Origin: Colocasia esculenta
Lineage: Eukaryota > Streptophyta > Magnoliopsida > Alismatales > Araceae
Assembly: GCA_014218235.1 (NCBI GenBank)
Contig: CM024766.1
Coordinates: 66,267,207-66,331,206, forward strand
DNA length: 64,000 nucleotides
Direction: 5' to 3'
The notes under the pieces are model-generated. The model saw only the letters and a list, made by a program, of their open reading frames with translations. It made no database searches and was not told the DNA's origin. Positions 1 to 10,212 of the stretch are shown in pieces (position 1 is the first letter of the stretch; each line of letters begins with the position of its first letter). Both the position numbers and the translations under genes were made by a program.

Positions 1-399
1 TTAATAATTGAAAACAGATAAATCCAATCTATATTGTTTTAAATTATACCTTATGTATGTCATTTATTTAATTTTAGGCTTCAGGGAAGCAGACAAGTAT
101 GCATAGCCATGCAACATACACCTAAATTTATTTTTTATTTTCAGTTTCCTGGTTCATAAGTCAATCGCTTTAGTTTAGCTATCCTGTTCCAATATGAATT
201 ACCGCTATTGTTAACAGTAGTTACTAAGGACATTATGCCTCCCTCCTGCAGATGTGTGACAGATTCCTCAACCGCGGTCCTGTGCAATCGCTCTTAAAGA
301 TTACGCTAAATTGTGAGTCTCAAGTCCTTACCTAAAAGTCCAGCATTATGTTAGTGATCAATATAATAAAAATCTTCTGACCAAATTCATGAGTATCTT

Positions 400-405
<6 letters not shown>

Positions 406-432
<27 letters not shown>
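406..432. repeat. CT dinucleotide microsatellite
   Basis: An almost pure run of CT dinucleotides lies in AT-rich, apparently non-coding DNA. The surrounding 1-1330 holds nothing else that I can assign; it may be intron or flank of the transporter fragment that follows. Confidence 0.9.
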
Positions 433-439
<7 letters not shown>

Positions 440-1243
440 TTTATGCAACTGCCTTTATGACTTATCAACACTTACATGAAAGTAAACTGTGGGGTTCTAC
501 CTTCTCCAGGAATCAGAATATATACTCAAAGCTTGTTGACTGGGAAGGTGTAAGGAAAGTAAGCCTCTTGTTCTTGTCTTAGTCTTTGAATTAATACCTT
601 TTGGAAAGTTAATTTAGAATGGGAATATGTAGTATGAGGAGGTAACATCTCATCATGTGATTTTTCTTACCACTTAAATTCTTGGAAAATATTTGGTTTG
701 GGCGGAAAAATGTACTGAATTTTTTCTAACTATTTGGTTTGGGTCAGAGCATATTCCAAATTCACCGTGGACCCCTTTCTAACGTTTGAGGCTTCAAGCA
801 TCCTCCGATTAACTGAATTCAGTCCCTGGATAAAGAGGAATGGATGAATGCGGCTGCTATAAGAAAACATTCCTCTTCTTCACCTGTTCAATTTTTCATC
901 ACTGCCCCTGTTCCTTCTCAGTTGCCAATGAACTATTAATAGTTGATCAACCCCTTCTAGGAGGCTACTCCTACTATAAACATCCGTATAGCTTTAGTCC
1001 CAGAATTGTGGAACATTAAAAGGCAGAACTATAGGTTACAAAATGTTGCAATGTTACTTGGATAATTATTGTATTACATAGAAGAAAAATGAAATGTTTT
1101 TGCAGCATAAGCTGCTCTTGTAAATATCCTTTTTGATATCGATGCATACATTATTACCTACCCCCCAAAAAAAGTCTGCATCTCTTTTATGATCCCATTT
1201 GTCACTTGTGTCATATTTCTTGTGTTTTGTGCCTGTATGTGTT

Positions 1244-1267
1244 GGGGGGGGTGGGGGGGGGGGGGGG
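1244..1267. repeat. Poly-G tract
   Basis: Eight G, one T, then fifteen G. It lies about 65 bp upstream of the first recognisable transporter exon. Such a run could form a G-quadruplex and is also prone to sequencing error, so its exact length should not be trusted. Confidence 0.85.
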
Positions 1268-1332
1268 ACTAAGTTCTATACTGGTTGGCAAACCTCTAAC
1301 ACATGCTATTATTCATTTGCATGAGTTTGCAG

Positions 1333-3410
1333 ATGTCAGGGAGCATTACCTACAATGGACACAGGTTGAATGAGTTTGTTCCTCAAAGGACGGAAGCCTA
1401 TGTTAGCCAGCAAGACTCACATGAAGGAGAGTTGACTGTAAGGGAGACTCTTGAGTTTGCCAAGCAATGCCAAGGAGTTGGATTCAATTATGGTAAAGCA
1501 TGTGAATTAGTAGAAATTCATTTTATATTCTATTACTGACAGAGTCTTGCTCCTATAGATATGCTACTAGAGCTTGCTAGAAGAGAAAAAATTGCTGGAA
1601 TAAAGCCCGATGGAGTTCTTGATTTATTTATGAAGGTAACCATGCAGATCTACCTGGGCATTTGCTTTGAACCGAGCACCACTCCATGTGGGCATAGGTA
1701 GAGCCGAAACCTCTTGGATCCCCTTCTTTCTTTTGCAATGGGTCTCTATAGACAGAACAAATTGCAAATTAATTTGTCTTTATCTACACAGTTTCAATTT
1801 AAAACATGTTCATTGAGTTAATCCATAGACAGATGCTAGATTTGTCATGACCAGTGCTTTGTAAACTTTTACATATGAAGCTGATGAATATGTTTTCATA
1901 TAGGTCGAATCAGTTCTATACATATTCCCCTGAAAAATTTCGTTTCTGCAACTGGGGTTGATCGGGATCAAAAACAGATCACTTTTGGGAGAATGACCAA
2001 AATGGATAACATGACACATCTGGTCTACAAAACTGGTAGACACTGTGGGGTGTAATGTCAATTAATAATTGACCTGTGATCTTTTGGTAGCTAGTGAAGC
2101 TCTTTTCTTTGGGTGATTTGTGAGTATTGATCGAGTAAATGCTAAAAAAATTTGCCTTTTGTAGACCAGATGTGTCCCATAAATTAGCTATGGTAAGAAT
2201 ATAAACGAGGATAGATGCAAAGTCACCCGGGCATATGTTCATTTATGAAGGTAACCATGCTATAACCAAGATAGAGGATTTACTTCCCAGGGTTGTTGTT
2301 ATTCCATCTTAATCCTAATAAATCCTGCTTTCCTTGTAGGGATTAGCCTTGGGGGGCCAGAAGACAAGCCTGGTTGTGGAGTTTATATTGAATGTAGTTT
2401 GCTCTCATAATATCCAGAAATTTTAAGAAATTTAGAGTTATTTCATAAACATAGTTGTTTTATGGTATCACCAATATTTTAATGCAACTCAGCGCATCAC
2501 TTTCCTTGAGAAAATATTACATGTAGTAGTCATTCACATTTTGCCTTGTATTGAATGAAGAATGAAGATGCTACCTTTCACTGAGCATGATTTCAGGGGT
2601 TTGGTTAGAGATGGAAGCTAGGGAACACAACATGGTGAATTTCAGTGAAAGAAGAATATATGCGATCATGACCATTTATTCCACTTTCTGAATATTCTTA
2701 TTCTCTTAATATTGCCAATGTAGCTTTTTGTAAGTCTCATAACAACTCTTCATTAAGTTTTTAATGGCTTCTAACTGGTGAATATTTCACTAGCAAAGAT
2801 TTTAGGGTTGGATATTTGTGCTGACACCCCAGTGGGGGATGAGATGTTTATAGGGATCTCTGGAGGGCAGAAGAAGCGCCTTAGTACACGTTCATCGGTG
2901 AAATCATATATTGTTTATTTTCACATTTCACTATTTCGTTGGAGTTCTTAAACATGCAACATGTGTGTGGTTTCAGGTGAATTACTAGTTGGCCCTGCTA
3001 GAGTGCTATTCATGGATGAGATATCAACCGACATTGACAGTTCAACAACATACCAGATCATCAAGTATCTTAGGCACTCGACTCATGCACTTGATGGAAC
3101 AACAGTCATATCTCTATTGCAACCAGCTCCTAAAACTCATGAACTTTTTGATGACATTATTTTTATCTGTGAGGGACAGATTGTATACCAGGGACCTCGT
3201 GAAGCTACTCTGGATTTCTTTGAAACGATGGGCTTCAGGTGCCCTGAATGGAAAAATGTTGCTGATTTTCTGTAAGAAGTGAGTATTATCTGTTTTTATT
3301 AATTACTTGGCATATATATTGCTATCTGGCATGTTTTTATTTTCCTTAATCTTCTGTTGTTAGGTTACATCTAAGAAGGATCAGCAACAATATTGGTACC
3401 TCATATCAAC
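1333..3410 (+). pseudogene. PDR-type ABCG transporter fragment (first nucleotide-binding domain)
   Basis: Exons seen: 1333-1492 ([19 protein letters not shown] and [16 protein letters not shown]), 1559-1635 (ELARREKIAGIKPD...FMK), 2794-2889 ([17 protein letters not shown] and the signature ISGGQKKR), 2977-3278 (Walker [10 protein letters not shown], then [11 protein letters not shown] and [10 protein letters not shown]), and the start of another from 3364 (VTSKKDQQQYW). Introns have GT/AG borders. These are hallmarks of full-size plant PDR/ABCG pumps, plasma-membrane exporters of about 1400 residues with two NBDs and two membrane domains. Only the middle of NBD1 is present: no Walker A exon, no membrane segment, no NBD2. 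The exon normally joining FMK to KILGLD was not found. A TAA at 3273-3275 replaces the usual Gln in ADFLQEVTS (CAA to TAA), and Walker B reads ISTDID where ISTGLD is usual. The fragment cannot encode a pump. Confidence 0.85.
1626..2260. repeat. Insertion in an ABCG intron flanked by a 20-bp direct repeat
   Basis: The 20 bp ATTTATGAAGGTAACCATGC, spanning the end of an exon and its splice donor, occurs at 1626-1645 and exactly again at 2241-2260. The 595 bp between behave like an insertion with a long target duplication, as non-LTR elements make, but no poly-A tail or pol III boxes are evident. A local duplication is the alternative. Inside is a perfect 20-bp inverted repeat, 2013-2032 against 2157-2176, separated by 124 bp, which could fold into a hairpin or mark a small MITE. 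Confidence 0.5.
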
Positions 3411-4359
3411 AATACTGGTTTGGCGATTGTTATGGGCCTAAATCTTTTGCAGGTACTTTTTTTGTTCGTAAGATTCATTTCATTGTCATGATAGATTAGC
3501 ATCCCCATACAATCTGGTCAACATATGACCCATGTGGGTTAAGGCTTTTAATTAGGGTGTATTTTTATTAAAAAAAATTGCTTTGTGAACTTTGAGAGGT
3601 CAAAAGTTGTGCTGTCAGGTTTATGATTTAGCATTTTGCTGATACTTCCTTTCCTCCCATGCTTGCAGGGCTAAACCAAGGTGTCAGTAGTCTTCCTTTG
3701 AAAGGCTGGCCTTTAACTGTAAGATAGTCATTGTACATAATTGTGTCAATACTATCTCCTTGCACTTCAAAAACCTTTTTATCAGTTTTGAGATTTGATT
3801 GATGTACAGGGAATTGACCAGCTACGACCAAGTTTAGGGCCACAGGTTCAGAAGCCATTCCTACCATCAGAAAACCAATTTCAGCTTTTGACACCACAGC
3901 AACAGCAGCAATTTCTTGCTCAGGCCCAGGCTCAAGGCAGCCTTGGAAATACACCTAATTCTGGAGATATGGATCCTCGAAGATTTAGAGTTTTGCCACA
4001 TGGAAGCGTGAATGGCAAAGATGGTCAGCCTGCTGGTAATGATGGATCAATAGGTTCCCCAATGCAATCAATCTCACCAAAGGTCAGACTGGATCAAGCT
4101 GAGTACCTTATGAAGGTTTGCTTCTGATGTCTCTCACAGATTAACCATGTTCCAATATATAGTAACAAATTAAAGTAATCTGCTTTCTTTGTGGAAAACT
4201 GGAAATGGTTTTTGATGGAGAAGATTATGCATCCTGTCTCCTAGTAATCTGGAGACCAGAGAAATGCTGTCCATTCTTTTTTTTTGGGTGATTGTTTATA
4301 AGCTCAATCATGGGAACCTGTATGATGGGAAATGAAGGATGGCTAAATCAAAGTATTTA

Positions 4360-4800
4360 TTATGTTTTATTTGGCCTATTAAAAGACCCAATGGTTGTAA
4401 TCTTGTTTGGCTTTACAAATTCCTAGGGTCATTAAAATAAGTAAGTCTAAGTCCTTTGGGTTTCCTAAGTCTTAAATAAGGTCTTTATTAAGTGTCTTTT
4501 CGTACGAAGAGTCTCTTTGTTTTCAACTCTATATATAGAGTCTTGTAACCAAAGATGAGGAATAGAGAAGAAGAAAGAAAATTTTGAGTTGAGTGCATCC
4601 AACGATGGAGTTTGTGTTTGGGTGTGAAGCCCCTGGGTGAGAAGCCCCAAGGTGGTCCCTGTGAAAGGGAGGTGTGAAGCCTACACTCCCACCTCCTATC
4701 CCTCTATCCCGTGACCTTCCCCTTTCCCCCTCTTCCTTAACCCCTTTTCTCTCTCTGTCCCACATCACTGGATGTATGTGCTATTTGAAATTCAAACACT
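4360..4800 (+). other. Possible small LTR-like insertion in a LUH intron
   Basis: Inside the long intron after exon 3810-4115 is a segment with a TATATATAGAG promoter-like word near 4530 followed by CTTGTAACC and a pyrimidine-rich stretch, reminiscent of a small solo LTR or TRIM. Target duplication and exact borders were not found, so this is only a suggestion. Confidence 0.25.
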
Positions 4801-5019
4801 CACATTCTCAGACTCTTCTGTAATTTGAATCACTCAGTTGGCTTTCCATCGCGTGCTGTTACATGGTCCAACAATTTGTTTCATCTGTGTGATTTGACAG
4901 TGGACCACTGAACTCTGCATATCCACCCCCAATCCACTCACCCACAACACATGCAAAAGAATAAGGAAAACCTGCCCATGTATTTTTCAACTAATCTAGT
5001 TGATACAGTCCTTCCCAAT

Positions 5020-5152
5020 TTGGGGCTTTGTCTCATGGAAGTGTGAACAGAAAAGATGGACAGCCTGTTGGAAATGATGGCCGATAGGTTTCCAACTCCA
5101 TTCAAGTTCACCAAAAGTCGGATTAAATGAAGTTGAAGATCTTTTGAAGGTT
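5020..5152 (+). pseudogene. Degenerate second copy of a LUH exon
   Basis: This stretch closely resembles the 3' half of the exon at 3810-4115: the nucleotides for HGSVNGKDGQPAGNDG and the end of the exon with LLK and its splice donor are recognisable, but the frame is broken. A second copy of one exon in tandem implies exon duplication or joining of two paralogous fragments. Confidence 0.65.
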
Positions 5153-8100
5153 GAAGATAGTTAGGCAATTGTGTGTGAGATTCTCTAGATCTCTGTGGAT
5201 CAGACCACTCCCCTAGAAAAAGGAAAAGTAATTATGCCCTTCTTTGCAAAACTTGGTCAGTATACCTTTTGTGATAATAAATTCTGCCATTCTTGTCTTT
5301 CTGAATTAGATGAAGATGGCTGCTCAAGTGCAACAACCCTCTCCACAACCATCACAGGACCAGCTGCTACAGCAGCAACAATAGTAGTTACAGCAGGTAT
5401 GAGTGCACAAGATACATTTCTTCTCCTATGTTTGCCCTTTTGCTTATCTTCTATCATTATACAGTGGCCTTGTGGTCTTAATTTGTTGTGGTTGTTTCCT
5501 ACCAGAATGGCAGAAAAAGGAAACAACCCACTGGAGCTGCAAACAGTACTGGCACTGGAAATACAGTGGGTCCTTCTAGTACCCCTCCCTCAACTCCATC
5601 TACACACACACCTGCTGATGGAGCACCAATGACTGGGAACTTGCTACCTGTCAATAATATGCCAAAAAGTTTAATGATGTATGGTGCAGATGGAACTGGT
5701 GGACTTGCTTCATCCTCAAATCAGCTCGTACTACTCCATTCTTTTCATTTAAATTTTATTTATTTTGAATGTGGAGATTGGTGTAGTCATTCACTTGATC
5801 TAACACCAGTGCTATTCTCTCTTTTATCTGTTCTGTAGGATGACATGGAGCATTTTGGAGATGTTAGTTCCTTGGATGATAATGTGGAATCCTTTCTATC
5901 TCATGATGATGGAGATGGGCGGGACATATTTGCTGCACTGAAGAGAAGTCCTCCAGATCATAACACAGAGTCAGCAAAGGGTGATTGACAATCTTCGATG
6001 ACCTACTAAATAATGATATTTCTTTTGAAGATAACATAATCATGCTGACAGTTTTTTCAGGTTTTACCTTTAATGACGTTAGTTGCATCCGCATGAGCAA
6101 TAGCAAGGTTGTATGCTGCCATTTTTCTTCAGATGGCAAATTGTTGGCTAGTGGTGGACATGAAAAGAAGGTAAGACATATTAGCTTTTACGATAACCAA
6201 TGGGCATCTTCCTCATGTGTTGCACAAAGAACTGATAATAGATGTTTTTGGTTTCCTTATTTTCTTCTTACGTAGTCATATATCTAAATTACCTGTCAAT
6301 TTCAATTTTTTTTTGCATATCTAATATTTTTCCTTGGCACCCAGAGTAACTTGGTTTATACCCATGTGAAAGGCATCTGATGCTTTTTAATGACTTGATG
6401 TTCATGATAGTGCTGCAGTTCAGATAATGCATTAGGAGTTACTTCTTAGAGATTTTGTTTTTAGATCTCAATTATCATTCATGTTGCAGGCTATTATTTG
6501 GAACATGGACACATTGCAAACTCAAAGCTCTTCTGAAGAGCACAGTCTTCTCATTACTGACATTCACTTTAGGCCAAATTCAACTCAGTTGGTGACATCT
6601 TCATTTGATAGAACTGTGAGACTGTGGAATGCAACTCAGGTATCCTTACATCTTATACCTCTTCTTATACCTTTGATTTTTTATCCTGTCAAGTTATTTT
6701 CTTCCCAAAGCTCAGGTTCCTCAACTGCCATTGTTTACTGTTTTAAACATTGTTAACCAACTTTATACTGGAGTTACCTGCAGAATTGCCATGCACATGG
6801 TAGCTGTTGGGTGTCAAAGGCTTTTGATCTTTTTCTTTCCTTAATTGCCATATAATGTGTTTGCTTTGAGCTCTCATGAGAAGTTTTTGAATGGGCATGG
6901 TGTAGTTGTGTATGTTTTTTCACAGTTTGTTAGAGGAGATGTGCAACTTATTATTTTATTCCATATATACTTCTGTTAAAATTTGAATTGCATGAGAATG
7001 TGTCCTGGATTTTCATTTGCATGTGTACCCTTCATGCATGAATTAACACATATACCCTTATCACTGTTGCCTTTAACAAATTGTTGAGATCCATTAAGGA
7101 AAGATGAAGAAGAAGATGGAATATCTCAGAGCTTGCCAATCTAAAATCTGTGATTTCAGAAATTTTTTTGGATTAATTTTTGACATAGCTTCCGTTGTTT
7201 TTGCATTGTTTCTTTCTCTTATTTTTTCTGCCTTTGACTTGATTATATTCAGTTTTCTGAACTGTCTTTATGGCTGTTTATTGATCTGGCACTTCTTTCT
7301 ATATTTGATATACAAGGCCTAAATGTTTATTCTGTGGTAAGCTTTCTGTTTGTATGGCCTGTTTCTTGGAGCACATTTTCCATTATGCATGATCAATGCA
7401 CATTGATCTAAAATCGTTCGTGGTTGGGTAATTAGTTTGGTTGGAGTATGCATAGATTCCTAACTGGAAACAGTGACATAACGGTCATAATGACAAGGCA
7501 AACAATAATGACAATAGTGTGGAAACAATGTCATTGAAAATGACAGTTGTTTTTCATGTGGACCTGGGCATGTCTGAAATAGTAGCATAACATAGGTTAT
7601 CAATATCTTGCTCTATATTCATCCTCATGAATGTTGTGATTTCATTAATAAAAAATTACTTGTATTTTATGCTTTTTTGTCAGTTGTATGATATATTTAA
7701 TAATTGTACTATGATGTGCTTCCATTAAAAAGCTCAATAATGATGAATCACAATCTTTTTATTGCCTTGATGGAAATCTTTGAGCATGCTGTTTTGCTAT
7801 GCATCCGTTTGTCATCTTATATGTTTCAGATTTTACTGTTCTTGTACATGGCAAGAATTAATGTTTAGTTTGTTGCAATGCATGGTACCATGAGGAAGGG
7901 AAACTGAACACCATTTTTCCGATCACCTGATTGATGTACTTTTTTTTGCAGCCACATTTTTCCGATCACCTGATTGATGGACACAATTCCCCAGTAATGT
8001 CCCTGGATTTCCATCCTAAAAAGACAGATTTTTCTGTTCTTTTGACAGATTCAGCAAGCATCTATGGAAGTTTGAAAGTTTATGTGAATTGTAACATGGT

Positions 8101-8649
8101 CAGCTGCACTTTGAGTTCTGACAATGTGTTAAGACACAGAAGGTATTTGGGAGACTTTTTGTGTTATCTACTTCTATTTAATAGCTCACTAGTTGTTTCA
8201 TCACATTCAAGTCTAGATGTCTAATTGAAGCATATTTAGTGATCAATGTTGTCTTTAAAATATGATGCAGGAAATAACATCTAAAACTGATGTGTCATTG
8301 TAAGCGACCATTGATGTATGGCGTTCATGGATATAAGGAGTAGAAGAAGTAGCTACAGGAGGAAATGAGAAAAGCTCTTCTTTTGAGGATGACTCAGAAT
8401 CACCTAGCATGGGAGATGTATATAGCGCCCGACAATCTTTTTTGTATATTACTTGTATATGCACATTATTATCTAGTAGGTCAAGTGAATGTATGGACAC
8501 ATTTGTATAAATAAAGTTTGACATATATTGGTTAATTTTTGTGCCATGTTCCAAGCTAAAATGTCAAAGGGTATGGCAACTGTGGATGTTTGTTTTAAAA
8601 TAGGTTTTGGCCTGTTATCAAATGAAATATAATTTACTCTTTATCTGAA

Positions 8650-9107
8650 GTTTAGGGGCATTTGTTATCACTAAAAAATGAGCAAAAAATGCCCCAAGAC
8701 CTATATATAGAGGCACTTCAATCAAATAAATGCCTTTATTGAGAACAAATTGTATGTGAAAAATGCCTCCATTTGTATTTGTTATATTGGGAAGAAGTGC
8801 CCCTAATGTTTCATATTTGGGGCATTTATAGACCATCAAATGCTTCTATAGTCAAAATTATAGGGGCATTTTACTAATGAAGTGCCTCTATTAATAATAA
8901 TCAGTGGCACTTAAAAATGTCCCTATAAGAACTTTTGGGGGCATTTACAAGGAAGTGCCCCAAAAGTCTTTTGGGACACGGCTTCTTGAAGCACTTTGAG
9001 AAGTGCCCCTAAATATATTAGAAATGCCCCAAATATTTATAGAGGCATTTGGTATTGTATATAGAGGCATTTATTAAATGCCCCTAAAGGCCAATTTTCT
9101 TGTAGTG
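8650..9107. mobile_element. CACTA transposon end with subterminal repeats
   Basis: The inverted complement of 9089-9107 begins CACTACAAGAAAATTGGCC, a typical plant CACTA (En/Spm) terminal inverted repeat. Inward lie about 17 copies, in both orientations, of a word like GGGGCATTT or AGTGCCCC over about 450 bp, the usual subterminal transposase-binding array. Directly outside is TAG (9108-9110), which is present as a single TAG at the matching point of the intact LTR of element A (20510-20512). This fits the 3-bp target duplication of CACTA elements, so the transposon entered the LTR. No transposase ORF and no matching left end is seen in the window; CACTAAAAAA at 8670 is a weak candidate only. 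Confidence 0.8.
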
Positions 9108-9793
9108 TAGGTTGATACACCATCGCCCTAGGATGACACGTGGCAATCATCCATTTTAAGTTGCAATCTTTCCGTAGTGTGTCGACCTGCCCTGGTGGTG
9201 GTGTCGACACACTGTCCCAAATCTGAAAACAGGCTGTTCTGGGAACGAGGTCCAGTGTCGACCTGCTCTCATCTTGCGTCGACCTGCTGTCCCATTCTGC
9301 AAACAGGCTGTTCTGGGAATTGATGCAGTGTCGACCTGCCCTGGTGGTAGTGTCGACCTGCTGTCCCAATTCTGAAAATAGGCTGTTCTGGGAACGAGGT
9401 CCAGTGTCGACCTGCCCTCATCCTGCGTCGACCTGGGTAGTCTAATTCTTGGAATTTGCAACTCGTGTCGACCTGATTTCTGACTCGTGTCGACATAGTC
9501 TGAGCATTTCTTCAGCTTTTTGCCTTTGAGTCTGAGGTATTGTGTCGACACCATTGTGGGGTGTGTCGACATTGCCTTTGCAAAAAGTATTTGTACCTGA
9601 AAATTAAACACATATATCATTAGTAAAATATTTTATTATGAGTTCAAATGATAAGTGTGCTTTGAAACATGCTTTTTGAATATAAATTTCAGGTGAAATG
9701 TGTTTATCATGTTTCAATTAGTTTGCATTAAAATCACATTTGTCATCATCAAAATAAGAGGGGAAATGATATGAAATTACACTCAACCCAACA
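9108..9793 (-). repeat. 3' LTR of element A, truncated at the CACTA end
   Basis: Matches 20510-21195 over its whole 686 bp with three substitutions. It begins (minus strand) TGTTGGGTTGAGTG right after the polypurine tract. The remaining 1028 bp of the LTR, including TATA and the CA end, are absent from the window. It contains 12 copies of GTCGAC at 9181, 9203, 9257, 9278, 9330, 9352, 9406, 9427, 9467, 9489, 9544 and 9565. Confidence 0.93.
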
Positions 9794-9807
9794 ATCTCCC
9801 CCTTTTT
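9794..9807 (-). promoter_or_regulatory. Polypurine tract of element A
   Basis: On the minus strand AAAAAGGGGGAGAT lies directly before the LTR start TGTTGGG; it primes plus-strand synthesis in reverse transcription. A second run, CAAAGGGGGAGAAG at about 10178-10191, is preceded by the same TGATGATG-like sequence, and weaker ones occur near 13190, 13590, 13685 and 13922. The region 9808-10212 otherwise holds nothing recognisable. Confidence 0.85.
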
Positions 9808-10212
9808 GATGATGGCAACATTAAATCCATATGACAATGAGGTTTTGTTGAGATGTGATTTTAAGCAATTTTTGGTTATTCAAAGTCCTTATTTTTCTTT
9901 TTGTTCATGCTTGTCAAAGACCTTTAAATATAACTAAGTCACAATTGATGGTTGTACTTGTGAAGTACAATGTTACTTGAAGTAAGTTAGTTGCATAAAG
10001 AAGGTCAAGCAACTTGACAAGCATTCATACATTCACATTCACATAACAATTTTCAATCACATTGAAGACACAAATGAGAAATTCATTCAAGCTATGCAAA
10101 AAGCATTTCATTTCATTCAAGAGAAACATTACAATCTTTCCAAAAAGATTACATTGATTTCTTGTTCTCTTTCTTTCTTCTCCCCCTTTGACATCATCAA
10201 AAAAAAAATACA

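Larger units (their letters stand above)
3669..8040 (+). pseudogene. LUH: LEUNIG_HOMOLOG-like transcriptional corepressor fragment
   Basis: Exons with GT/AG borders: 3669-3718 (SSLPLKGWPLT), 3810-4115 (IDQLRPSLGPQVQKPF, QQQQQFLAQAQAQGSLG, DMDPRRFR), 5310-5396, 5506-5727 (NGRKRKQPTGAANSTG), 5839-5980 (HFGDVSSLDDNVESFLSHDD), 6061-6170 ([19 protein letters not shown]), 6490-6639 (WNMDTLQTQ, TSSFDRTVRLW) and 7952-8033 (GHNSPVMSLDFHPKKTD). This is the Gln-rich middle and first WD40 repeats of LEUNIG/LUH, nuclear Groucho-type corepressors that work with SEUSS proteins. The N-terminal LUFS (LisH-containing) domain and most WD repeats are missing. Two adjacent TAG stops at 5382-5387 sit in a CAG/CAA run, and a 1-bp loss near 8030 shifts the frame at the usual DLFCSCDS. 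It lies in the same orientation as the ABCG fragment with no intact gene around it, so a captured or duplicated genomic piece is likely. Confidence 0.85.

Noticed and set aside
7104..7322. 72-residue hydrophobic ORF in a LUH intron
   Set aside because: T-rich intron sequence gives chance Phe/Leu runs; no support for coding.
1333..8040. Functional ABCG transporter or LUH gene
   Set aside because: Both lack essential domains and contain in-frame stops or frame breaks.
8670..8700. CACTAAAAAA as the left end of a small 438-bp CACTA element
   Set aside because: It matches the right terminal repeat only in the first bases, the flanking triplet is TAT and not TAG, subterminal words occur further left, and no LTR sequence adjoins it. 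It remains a weak alternative.
9156..9620. 154-residue minus-strand ORF with repeated RST, and its twin at 20558-21022
   Set aside because: It runs through the palindrome array of the LTR; the apparent repeats come from the DNA words, and there is no homology.
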